This document shows positions 1 to 5,837 of a stretch of 5,845 nucleotides of DNA, one piece after another. Origin of the DNA: Bacteroidales bacterium. Its GTDB lineage: Bacteria > Bacteroidota > Bacteroidia > Bacteroidales > UBA1556. The notes below the pieces were generated by a model. It did no database searches and was not told the origin of the DNA. It worked only from the letters and a program-made list of their open reading frames with translations. The first letter of the stretch is position 1. Each line of letters opens with the position of its first letter. Location: the NCBI GenBank assembly GCA_029935325.1, contig JAOZKO010000096.1, forward strand, positions 3,239-9,083. The letters are read 5' to 3'. The translations under genes and the position numbers were made by a program.

Positions 1-29
1 CATATTTATCAGATTTGTTTATCGTATTT

Positions 30-125
30 TAAGCTTGTATTGTTAATTATTATCATTAATCTGTGAATCTGTGGCAACTTCTTTATCTTTAACATTATAT
101 TACTGCTGAGTAGTAAGCTTGTATT
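30..125. repeat. 12-bp direct repeats TAAGCTTGTATT flanking a 72-bp segment
   Basis: TAAGCTTGTATT occurs exactly at 30-41 and again at 114-125. The second copy overlaps the stop codon of the DsrE-family gene. The CACAGATT-type repeat lies between the two copies. No inverted repeats or transposase are present, so no mobile element is called. Confidence 0.5.
58..77. repeat. Short iterated intergenic repeat, CACAGATT type
   Basis: The plus strand carries two adjacent copies of AATCTGTG (58-65 and 66-73) followed by GCAA. On the minus strand this reads GCCACAGATTCACAGATT. From memory, sequences of the form GCCACAGATTnCACAGATT recur between genes in many Bacteroidota genomes; this was not checked. 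It lies about 50 nt downstream of the DsrE-family gene's stop codon. Confidence 0.45.
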
Positions 126-483
126 AAAATGTTAAAACCTTATCACATTCAACAGTCCATTGGGCAAATTCTTTCATATTGCTAAGTTTTACGCCTTCAA
201 TAAATTCTAATTTATCAATACCGCGAGCTTCCGAACAACCACCACAGCTTTTTATTTCACCACCATTTTTCACAACAACTTTCAACATACGTTCAATATT
301 ATAAAAGCCATTAGGTGTTTTCTGATTTGGCAGCCCACAATTTACCGCATCAGCTAGTAGAAAAATTTTTATTTCCACTTTGTCACTATGTTCTTTTTGT
401 AGTGTAATTGCCATTCTTAAAGCATTATATGCTTTCTCTGTTCCGTAGGGTGCATCATTAATAATGATTAGTATTTTCTGCAT
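124..483 (-). CDS. DsrE/DsrF-like (YchN-type) small cytoplasmic protein
   Basis: A 119-residue soluble protein with no signal peptide or membrane segment. It starts with a hydrophobic beta strand (KILIIINDAPYG), then a helix carrying an NALRMAITL stretch, a second strand (VEIKIFLLADAV), and a late CGGCSEARGI motif at residues 80-89. This order and the Cys-containing motif followed by ARG match the DsrE/DsrF/YchN fold. Members of that family include sulfur-relay subunits that carry persulfide on a Cys, and many are uncharacterised stand-alone proteins. Cysteines are at 49, 80, 83 and 113; C83 (or C80) is the likely conserved reactive Cys. No DsrF, DsrH, TusA or other sulfur-transfer partner lies nearby, so a role in sulfur relay is only inferred. 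The start is supported by an in-frame TAA four codons upstream and a -7 promoter element at 519-526. The gene appears to be its own transcription unit, separated from the upstream gene by 158 bp. Confidence 0.85.
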   Translation of the reverse strand: MQKILIIINDAPYGTEKAYNALRMAITLQKEHSDKVEIKIFLLADAVNCGLPNQKTPNGFYNIERMLKVVVKNGGEIKSCGGCSEARGIDKLEFIEGVKLSNMKEFAQWTVECDKVLTF

Positions 484-518
484 TATTTCGGTTTAGTAAT
501 GAAAAGAATTTAATACGT

Positions 519-526
519 CAAAGATA
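519..526 (-). promoter_or_regulatory. Bacteroidota -7 promoter element for the DsrE-family gene
   Basis: On the minus strand these bases read TATCTTTG, an exact match to the TAnnTTTG -7 consensus of the Bacteroidota primary sigma factor. The element ends 35 nt before the ATG at 483, giving an expected 5' leader of roughly 30 nt. No good TTG/TTTG -33 element is visible at the usual distance upstream, so the call rests on the -7 match and its position. The same octamer occurs upstream of the lipoprotein gene at 5838-5845. Confidence 0.55.
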
Positions 527-641
527 AATATTTTTTTCGATTATTAGATGTGTAATATTATTTAATCATCTGCCAAAATACATACCTATTGTCAGCAAGA
601 AAACGCACTACTTAAGCAAATAAAATTTCATCTAAGCTCTA

Positions 642-2198
642 TTATTGCTTATCCTTGCTCTGCCCATAAAGGTAGAATGCAAAGAAGAAGCTGAAAAGTG
701 TAACTCCAACTTGTGTTTCGATGGTATCTTCCCAAAACATGCTAATACTAATAAAGCTGAAGAAATAGAAAAATAGTGAGGAATTCCAGATATGCCTGAA
801 GCTAGGAGGATAGAACATGGAAAATAGAAAGACTATAATTCCAATAATACCTAAGCTTGCTAGGATGCTTAAATACTGATTATGAGTTCGTAAGTTTGAG
901 TCTTTTAAGGTAGAATTATTTTGTTCTAAATGAGTTTTAAAAGCCGATGGTATATCTCCTGTTCCAACTCCAATAAGTGGATTTTCAGTAAATATTTCCC
1001 AGCCGGTACTCCACAATTCAAAGCGTTGAATTAAAGTATGACCAAAGGCGTCTTCTCCTCTTTGGTACATATCATACTCCCATATTAGTTTATAAATACG
1101 TTTTTTAAAACTAAATTTCTTGGCATATTCAACATTGGCAATTCCATTTTCAATATTTTGCAAGTCTTTTTGAGTAAGCTGCTCAATGCCATTGGCATCT
1201 TTGCGTAGATGCTTGGAATTTAAGTATCTCTGCAAAGTATATCTTAGTAATTGTTGTCGATTATCATTTCCATCATAATTCAAAGTTGAGCGTTTGTTCC
1301 ATGCTTCGCGCATTTCGTCCCATTGAATATAAAGTCCAATATAGCTACCATTTTCTACTTGGTACTCATCAGGGTTGTGGGTATAGTCATTGCCTAAGGC
1401 TGTTTGTTTGTCAAGTGATGACAAGTCTATTTTATTAACCTTAGTATAAGATTTTACCGTAGAGTAGAACCCAAAAGCAATAGCAGTAATTATTAACAAA
1501 CCGCTGGCAAAAGTCATCCAAGCCATTAAAGCGCTTCTCTTGCGAATAACAAGCCTGATTAGTGCTAATGATAAGCTTATTAGGGAGATAACGATACCTG
1601 TCATCAGCTCAAGTGTAAACATTGCCCAGAACAAATAAACAAGTGCAGTCAGGAGAATAATTTTAATGGCAAGAGGGTATTTATACTTTTTATTAATACC
1701 ATAATAAAAGAAAATACTCATGGCAATTAGCACTTGTAAACTCAAGCGAATATGTGATACAAAAGGAAAAGCATCTCTAAAACCATTTACAGTATCTGAC
1801 ATTAATAATATAAGGCTACAGCTGATGGATGCTGTTACTGTAGCTGCAAAAAGTAAGGCTAAATATTGAAATGCCCTTTTGCTTAATCTTGGTTCGGTGG
1901 CAAATACTAACGGAAATAAAATCAAAGGTATTTTTGTCCTTAAATCAAAAAATCCGTATTGGTAGTCGTTGGTATAAAGAAGTGCTAGCCACGATAAAAC
2001 ATATAAGGATATAAGTGCCAATGCGGCTTTATCATTAATAAAGACCTTTAGCTTTTTCAGAAGGTTTTTGTCAAATAGAAATAGCGCTGCCAGAGTGACT
2101 TGGCCAAAACTAAGCAAAGCCCTAGAGAAAGGTAAACCGAATATGGTTAAAATAATACCTATATAAAAAATATATAGTCTAAATTTGTCTCTGTGCAT
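642..2198 (-). CDS. O-antigen ligase / polymerase family membrane protein (Wzy_C domain)
   Basis: A 518-residue polytopic inner-membrane protein. About nine hydrophobic segments lie between residues 8 and 245, then a long hydrophilic part spans about 246-440, then about three further segments to the C-terminus. The Wzy_C signature is clear: RFELWSTGWEIF at 392-403, ENPLIGVGTGD at 405-415, and THNQYLSILASLGIIG at 438-453. H439 aligns with the essential periplasmic-loop His of WaaL-type ligases, and R151 in SHIRLSL is a candidate for a conserved Arg. WaaL and Wzy enzymes use undecaprenyl-diphosphate-linked glycans, either joining them to lipid A-core or polymerising them. Sequence alone does not separate ligase, polymerase and protein O-glycosylase. 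The insert at about 290-385 is helical and charged; from memory it is common in Bacteroidota members. The only ATG is at 2198, without a Shine-Dalgarno. It lies 71 bp after the S41 gene with no promoter seen, so it is probably cotranscribed with that gene. No glycosyltransferase or wzx neighbours are present. Confidence 0.87.
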   Translation of the reverse strand: MHRDKFRLYIFYIGIILTIFGLPFSRALLSFGQVTLAALFLFDKNLLKKLKVFINDKAALALISLYVLSWLALLYTNDYQYGFFDLRTKIPLILFPLVFATEPRLSKRAFQYLALLFAATVTASISCSLILLMSDTVNGFRDAFPFVSHIRLSLQVLIAMSIFFYYGINKKYKYPLAIKIILLTALVYLFWAMFTLELMTGIVISLISLSLALIRLVIRKRSALMAWMTFASGLLIITAIAFGFYSTVKSYTKVNKIDLSSLDKQTALGNDYTHNPDEYQVENGSYIGLYIQWDEMREAWNKRSTLNYDGNDNRQQLLRYTLQRYLNSKHLRKDANGIEQLTQKDLQNIENGIANVEYAKKFSFKKRIYKLIWEYDMYQRGEDAFGHTLIQRFELWSTGWEIFTENPLIGVGTGDIPSAFKTHLEQNNSTLKDSNLRTHNQYLSILASLGIIGIIVFLFSMFYPPSFRHIWNSSLFFYFFSFISISMFWEDTIETQVGVTLFSFFFAFYLYGQSKDKQ

Positions 2199-2269
2199 TC
2201 TTAAATAGAACTGTTTGTGAGCAATAATATTGCTTTGATTTTAAAATAGTATTCCCTTTTTTAAATACA

Positions 2270-3913
2270 TTATTCAACAACTCCAAGTATCTGATTATAC
2301 TTATCAGCATCTTTTAATAGCTTAATAGCTTCCGCTACTTCAGCATCGTCAGTAAGTGCGGCTTCTACTTTTCCTGAATTAAAAAAGTATCTTGAAACAA
2401 GTTCTTGTCTTAATAAGGATTTAATTTCTTGCTTATGTTTTATAATTGCCTCTTCCTTGGTCTTATCAATTTTCGATTGCAGCGCAATAAGTTCTGGTTC
2501 CATGGAATAGTCTTTAGAATCGGCTAGTTTTTTTAATTTCTTCAATTCCAATTCTATTGCCAAGCTATAATCAAAACTATCCTTTTCCAAATTTACCACA
2601 AATAAATTGTAAATATCATCTGTTATTTCAAAATCCGATACAGATTTAATACTGTCATGGCTATTGGTATAATTAGTTGCGAAATCAAATATTTCCCATT
2701 GATTAATTAATGCAATAGAAACATCAGAATATTTTGCTTCAGGAAGTTTAATATCAGGAATTATTCCACCAGCATCTCTAACCAATCGTCCATTTCGAGT
2801 TTTAAAAACGGCCATTAATGAGTCCGGAGTTTTAATAGCGTTACCATATTTGTCCTTATGCTGATAATCCAATGACTGAATACATCTGCCGCTAGGAATA
2901 TAGTATTTTGCTATTGTTATTTTTGCTTGCGAACGATAGCTTAGTTGATAAACTTTTTGCACCAATCCCTTGCCATAGGATTTCTGCCCCATTATTACTC
3001 CTCTATCTAAATCCTGAAAAGCACCAGCCACAATTTCGCTGGCAGAAGCGCTTCTTTTATTAGTAAGTACCACTACTTTCATCTCGCCATAGGCAGCACT
3101 TCTTCTAGTGCCATAAGTATTATTCTCGTTTTTTGTTTTTCCTTTTGTACTGACAATTTTTTCGCCTTGCTCAACAAATAGATCCATAATGTTTACAGCC
3201 TGAATAAGCAAGCCGCCACCATTATCTCGAAGGTCAAAAACTAGAGAAGTAATTTCTGATTCCTTGCTAAGGCTATCCAAAGCTTGTTTAACTTCTTTGG
3301 CTGCATTTTGCTTAAAACTAGTTAGTTTAATATATGCAATACCGTTTTCTAGAAGTCCAAAATATGGCACATCCTTCACTACTATTTGCTCGCGCTTTAT
3401 GCTTACATTATGCTGCGTGCTATCAATGGAGGATTTATAGATAATATTAATTTCAGTTCCTGATACACCTCTTAATTTATCAGATATTTCACTCATCTTT
3501 CTGCCAGTAAGATCCTCTCCGTCAATTCTAGTAATCACATCACCAGCTCTTAATCCTGCATTATAAAAAGGGAAACCAGGATAAGGCATTCCCACCACTA
3601 CTTGTTTGTTTTTAATATGTACATACGACCCAATACCACCATATTGTCCTGTTTGCAAAAACCTTACATCCTCAATTTCGGACTCAGGATAATAAACAGT
3701 ATATGGGTCAATTTTGCTCAGCATTGCGTCTATTGCCGCTTTGGTTAGAGTGCCAGGCTGAATTTCGTCAACATAGTGTAAATTAAGCTGCTGAATAAGG
3801 GAGGTGTATATATCTAGGTTTTTAGAAATTTCAAAATCATGACTCTCTTGTGCAAAAGTATTTGCAAATTGAAATGATAAAAACAGGATAAAAATTATTT
3901 TGTAAATCTTCAT
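2270..3913 (-). CDS. PDZ-containing S41 C-terminal processing peptidase
   Basis: A 547-residue exported serine protease, about the usual length for Bacteroidota S41 peptidases. Residues 1-21 form a signal peptide (hydrophobic core IIFILFLSF, likely cut TFA-Q). A PDZ domain covers about 88-165, including GGIGSYV and GDVITRIDGEDL. The S41 domain covers about 185-390, with DLRDNGGG at 227-234. The Ser-Lys-Gln catalytic set is intact: S290 in SASASE, K315 in YGKG 25 residues later as in Prc/CtpA, and Q319. The C-terminal 150 residues are charged and largely helical, probably for substrate or self association. Family members cut periplasmic or envelope proteins near their C-termini; the substrate here is unknown. 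An in-frame TAG two codons before the ATG fixes the start. A -33/-7 promoter lies just upstream at 3938-3970. The O-antigen ligase gene follows after 71 bp and is probably in the same operon. Confidence 0.95.
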   Translation of the reverse strand: MKIYKIIFILFLSFQFANTFAQESHDFEISKNLDIYTSLIQQLNLHYVDEIQPGTLTKAAIDAMLSKIDPYTVYYPESEIEDVRFLQTGQYGGIGSYVHIKNKQVVVGMPYPGFPFYNAGLRAGDVITRIDGEDLTGRKMSEISDKLRGVSGTEINIIYKSSIDSTQHNVSIKREQIVVKDVPYFGLLENGIAYIKLTSFKQNAAKEVKQALDSLSKESEITSLVFDLRDNGGGLLIQAVNIMDLFVEQGEKIVSTKGKTKNENNTYGTRRSAAYGEMKVVVLTNKRSASASEIVAGAFQDLDRGVIMGQKSYGKGLVQKVYQLSYRSQAKITIAKYYIPSGRCIQSLDYQHKDKYGNAIKTPDSLMAVFKTRNGRLVRDAGGIIPDIKLPEAKYSDVSIALINQWEIFDFATNYTNSHDSIKSVSDFEITDDIYNLFVVNLEKDSFDYSLAIELELKKLKKLADSKDYSMEPELIALQSKIDKTKEEAIIKHKQEIKSLLRQELVSRYFFNSGKVEAALTDDAEVAEAIKLLKDADKYNQILGVVE

Positions 3914-3937
3914 AAGCTATAGAATAAAATTAATGTC

Positions 3938-3970
3938 CAAAAATAGGGTTTTTGGTTTTTGGTTTTTCAA
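3938..3970 (-). promoter_or_regulatory. Promoter of the S41 peptidase gene (-33 TTG, -7 TATTTTTG)
   Basis: The minus strand shows TATTTTTG at 3945-3938, an exact TAnnTTTG match, and TTG at 3970-3968, separated by 22 nt. This fits the Bacteroidota -33/-7 arrangement at the long end of the spacing range. The -7 element ends 24 nt before the ATG, predicting a leader of about 15-20 nt. The spacer is almost wholly made of three AAAAACC heptamers, listed separately. Confidence 0.55.
3947..3967. repeat. Three tandem heptamers (GGTTTTT; AAAAACC on the transcribed strand)
   Basis: Three exact, uninterrupted copies of GGTTTTT on the plus strand (3947-3953, 3954-3960, 3961-3967). They fill 21 of the 22 nt between the proposed -33 and -7 elements of the S41 peptidase promoter. 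Gain or loss of one unit would change promoter spacing by seven bases. Three copies is a low number for active slippage. Confidence 0.9.
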
Positions 3971-4062
3971 TGGATTTTTATTTTCTGATATATGGTAGAA
4001 GTAAAAGGTGGTTAGATAGTATCTGTCTCGCAAGTGATAAATATTTAATACATTGATTATGC

Positions 4063-4078
4063 ATTAGTTTAAACTAAT
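4063..4078. promoter_or_regulatory. Perfect 16-bp palindrome, possible operator
   Basis: ATTAGTTTAAACTAAT is its own reverse complement. It has no loop, so it suits a dimeric DNA-binding protein better than an RNA hairpin. It lies about 118 nt upstream of the S41 promoter -7 element, and no cognate regulator gene is in the window. The surrounding DNA is AT-rich, which raises the chance of coincidence. Confidence 0.35.
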
Positions 4079-4095
4079 TACCTAGATATATTTGT

Positions 4096-4203
4096 TTAAT
4101 ATTCAGTATAAATCCTCCGACTATTTTTATAAAAAACTCTTCTTTCAATTATAAAATTATTCGAAAAATAGCCACCTTCTTTTTCAAAGGAGGATATTCC
4201 CAT
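4096..4203 (-). CDS. Possible 35-residue small ORF, unassigned
   Basis: An ATG at 4203 opens a 35-codon frame ending in TAA at 4096-4098, beginning MGISSFEKEGGYF and ending RRIYTEY. It starts 20 nt after the stop of the PagL-like gene on the same strand. There is no Shine-Dalgarno, no signal peptide and no recognised motif, and an in-frame TGA lies five codons upstream. The candidate terminator hairpin falls inside it, so the two calls compete. It is most likely a chance open frame. Confidence 0.15.
   Translation of the reverse strand: MGISSFEKEGGYFSNNFIIERRVFYKNSRRIYTEY
4162..4193 (-). terminator. Possible Rho-independent terminator after the PagL-like gene
   Basis: In the transcript, CCTCCTT (4193-4187) can pair with AAGGTGG (4178-4172), giving six pairs and one T-T mismatch around an 8-nt loop. 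CTATTTTT follows directly (4171-4164). The stem starts 31 nt after the stop codon of the PagL-like gene. The mismatch and the short U run make it moderate rather than strong. It would end the lipoprotein/barrel transcript before the S41 promoter. Confidence 0.4.
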
Positions 4204-4223
4204 ATCTTGAAAAATTCATGGTA

Positions 4224-5405
4224 TTACCTTATCCCTGAATCTTTTTTAAAAATAAATCGATATCCCATTCCCCATTCAATAAAGTCTGCCACAGCACCAT
4301 TTCTGGTTTTTAATGCTGCTTGTATATAGAATCTTTCGGTAACATCATATCTACCACCTACTCTTAAGTAAATATCATCTTTATCTGCCACATTATTACT
4401 TAAATATATCCCTGGTTCAACAACCAATGCCAATCGGCTGAAATACAAAATATGAGAAATATGTAGTCCCACATATGTCATATCGCTAAATGTTGGGTCT
4501 TCTACCCATTCGCGACGAGCGGCTTCGTAAAAGTAATCAATACCAGCTCCAATATGCGCTATATGAAAATACTTATAGTGATAATCAACAGCTAGTGCGC
4601 TGATAAAGTATATTGGGCCATCAGAATATTGCTCTGTAGTAGCCTTGCCACCGGCAGCATAATAGATGCTAAACTCATGATAGTGTTCTGTTTTGGGAAT
4701 TTCGTTTACAATAAATTCAGGTCTTACCGCTGGCTGATAATTTGGGTCGATATGCTTAGTATAACTTTTTACTGGATTGAAATGGTAACGCGCATTAATA
4801 TTGAAATTAACAAGGTTAATACCTAAATTTGGTGTTTGGGTGGAGCCATTTGAAAAGTGGTTCATTCCAAAGCCTAATGATAAATCCATACGCTTACTGA
4901 TTTCGTATTCGGCAAATACTTTAAGATGGAAATACACATTCTTTCGGGCGCTGATTACGTTATTATCAGGATTATTGATTGAGTCATAAGGGTTAAAACC
5001 GTATGAAAGCCCTGTTCCTAGGTCATATTTGAAGGAGAACTTATTCCATCTTTTAATAGGAGCATTAATAAATAAATAAATTGCTGAGGGTGTTCCCAAG
5101 GGATCGTCCTCATAAAAGTAAGCACCATAAAAGCCCATGCCATAGATTGGGTAACCAAGTATTTGTTCCCATTGGCGTGCACCAGTACTTTGTATTCCTA
5201 TTCTTAGGGCAATATCTGAATAAGGGTTATCCATTATCTCATCAAGAGTTGCTGAATTTTTCAGGAAACTTCCGTGACCAAAATTAAGCTCTAAAGTATT
5301 AAAGAATCCGTAGTTTTTTTTGCCTTCCCAAGGATTGCTTGCCAATTGAGCAAAGGAGGTGGTAGTAATAATTATTAGGAAGAATAATATGCTAAGTTTT
5401 TTCAT
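4224..5405 (-). CDS. PagL-like (acyloxyacyl hydrolase family) outer-membrane beta-barrel protein
   Basis: A 393-residue secreted protein. Residues 1-19 are a signal peptide (LSILFFLIIITTTSFA, cut before Q20). The rest alternates amphipathic strands rich in Tyr, Phe and Gly, and a typical barrel strand (WGMGYRFIF) ends close to the C-terminus. HFSNGSTQTPNLGIN at 183-197 matches the catalytic region of PagL, an outer-membrane lipid A 3-O-deacylase whose residues are His126, Ser128 and Glu140. H183 and S185 fit, but the position 12 residues after the Ser is N197 rather than Glu. PagL is about 170 residues; this protein has an extra half (about 240-388) that looks like a second set of strands. 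Catalytic activity is therefore uncertain. The start overlaps the upstream lipoprotein stop by ATGA, with AAGGAG at 5418-5413, so the two are translationally coupled. Another outer-membrane function remains possible. Confidence 0.8.
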   Translation of the reverse strand: MKKLSILFFLIIITTTSFAQLASNPWEGKKNYGFFNTLELNFGHGSFLKNSATLDEIMDNPYSDIALRIGIQSTGARQWEQILGYPIYGMGFYGAYFYEDDPLGTPSAIYLFINAPIKRWNKFSFKYDLGTGLSYGFNPYDSINNPDNNVISARKNVYFHLKVFAEYEISKRMDLSLGFGMNHFSNGSTQTPNLGINLVNFNINARYHFNPVKSYTKHIDPNYQPAVRPEFIVNEIPKTEHYHEFSIYYAAGGKATTEQYSDGPIYFISALAVDYHYKYFHIAHIGAGIDYFYEAARREWVEDPTFSDMTYVGLHISHILYFSRLALVVEPGIYLSNNVADKDDIYLRVGGRYDVTERFYIQAALKTRNGAVADFIEWGMGYRFIFKKDSGIR

Positions 5406-5806
5406 CGCTGTTCTCCTTCCTTTTTTAGTTCAATTTCCAAGTTCTGTGTGTTTGGTCTATAAATATTTCCTGTTCCCACATCCACTGCTAAGCCAATTCC
5501 AATTGTGGAAACAAAGTCTAATGCAATATACCACGGACTTGCTTTTCTGCTGACTATTATGGTATCTGTAATATAACCTTCACATTTTACTAATAGAACT
5601 TCGCCTTCCTGTAGATTGAATTTGGAGATTTTGGTTTTGAAAACCCCTTGTCCAACTTCTTTATTATCAACGTATATTTTTGCTTCAGCTGGACTAGCCG
5701 ATTTTGTGGAGATTGTATTCCTTTTACCACCAAGGATTGTTGCGCAGGAACTTAAAATCAACAAACTGATAATGGCAATAAATGTTATGGTTTTTATTAA
5801 TGACAT
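5402..5806 (-). CDS. Small PEGA-like lipoprotein
   Basis: A 134-residue predicted lipoprotein. After a short basic start and a hydrophobic run (ITFIAIISLLIL), the lipobox LSSC places the lipidated Cys at residue 21. The mature part begins CATILGGKRNTI, followed by a beta-rich stretch (AKIYVDNKEVGQGVFKTKI) and VKCEGYITDTIIV, which resembles PEGA-type surface domains. A semi-hydrophobic segment follows with PWYIALDFVSTIGIGLAVDVGTGNIYRP at about residues 91-118, written here only by its key features: Trp92, an Asp at 97, and the D-x-GTG-x-Y pattern at 109-116. That last pattern recurs in small envelope lipoproteins. The function is unknown. An in-frame TAA four codons upstream supports the ATG at 5806. 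The stop overlaps the next gene's start by four bases, so it is cotranscribed and coupled with the PagL-like barrel, suggesting a shared envelope role. Confidence 0.85.
   Translation of the reverse strand: MSLIKTITFIAIISLLILSSCATILGGKRNTISTKSASPAEAKIYVDNKEVGQGVFKTKISKFNLQEGEVLLVKCEGYITDTIIVSRKASPWYIALDFVSTIGIGLAVDVGTGNIYRPNTQNLEIELKKEGEQR
5413..5418 (-). promoter_or_regulatory. Shine-Dalgarno-like AAGGAG for the PagL-like gene
   Basis: The minus strand reads AAGGAG seven bases before the ATG at 5405, inside the last codons of the lipoprotein gene (the Glu-Gly-Glu-Gln stretch). Strong Shine-Dalgarno sequences are rare in Bacteroidota and are not seen before the other genes here. It may support reinitiation at the ATGA overlap, or simply follow from the encoded residues. 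Confidence 0.4.
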
Positions 5807-5837
5807 ATTAGTTCTTTATTAGGTTTATTTATTGACG

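Larger units (their letters stand above)
3914..4223. other. 310-bp intergenic gap between the PagL-like and S41 genes
   Basis: This is the only stretch longer than 300 bp without an assigned gene. In the direction of transcription it holds a 35-codon open frame (4203-4096), a possible terminator inside that frame (4193-4162), an AT-only 12-bp palindrome TTTTTATAAAAA (4124-4135), a perfect 16-bp palindrome (4063-4078), and the promoter with heptamer repeats (3938-3970). No tRNA-like fold or clear riboswitch was recognised. Confidence 0.7.

Noticed and set aside
100..116. Hairpin TTACT / AGTAA just downstream of the DsrE-family gene
   Set aside because: The stem is only five AT-rich pairs with a 7-nt loop and no T run after it on the minus strand.
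484..641. Terminator for the O-antigen ligase gene in the gap before the DsrE-family gene
   Set aside because: No stem followed by a T run was found on the minus strand; only the -7 promoter element at 519-526 is supported here.
2221..2233. Inverted repeat GCAATAATATTGC between the S41 and O-antigen ligase genes
   Set aside because: The arms meet with a single central base, so at most a 4-bp stem could fold, and no T run follows on the transcribed strand. It is not a credible terminator.
3947..3967. Tandem heptamers considered as a CRISPR-like array
   Set aside because: The units are seven bases with no spacers between them, so they are simple tandem repeats.
3978..4064. Minus-strand 28-codon open frame starting at 4064
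   Set aside because: No motif or ribosome binding site is seen, it starts inside the 16-bp palindrome, and such a length is expected by chance in AT-rich DNA.
4087..4094. Plus-strand TATATTTG, matching the -7 promoter consensus
   Set aside because: No -33 element lies at suitable spacing and there is no plus-strand gene downstream; six fixed bases recur often by chance at this composition.
4629..5287. Several plus-strand open frames of 62-68 codons within 4629-5287
   Set aside because: They lie antisense to the PagL-like gene, which has a signal peptide and family motifs, and they show no recognisable domain of their own.
5359..5822. Plus-strand open frames at 5359-5553 and 5616-5822
   Set aside because: They are antisense to the lipoprotein gene and the start of the barrel gene. 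The hydrophobic runs mirror coding sequence on the other strand, and no start signal supports them.
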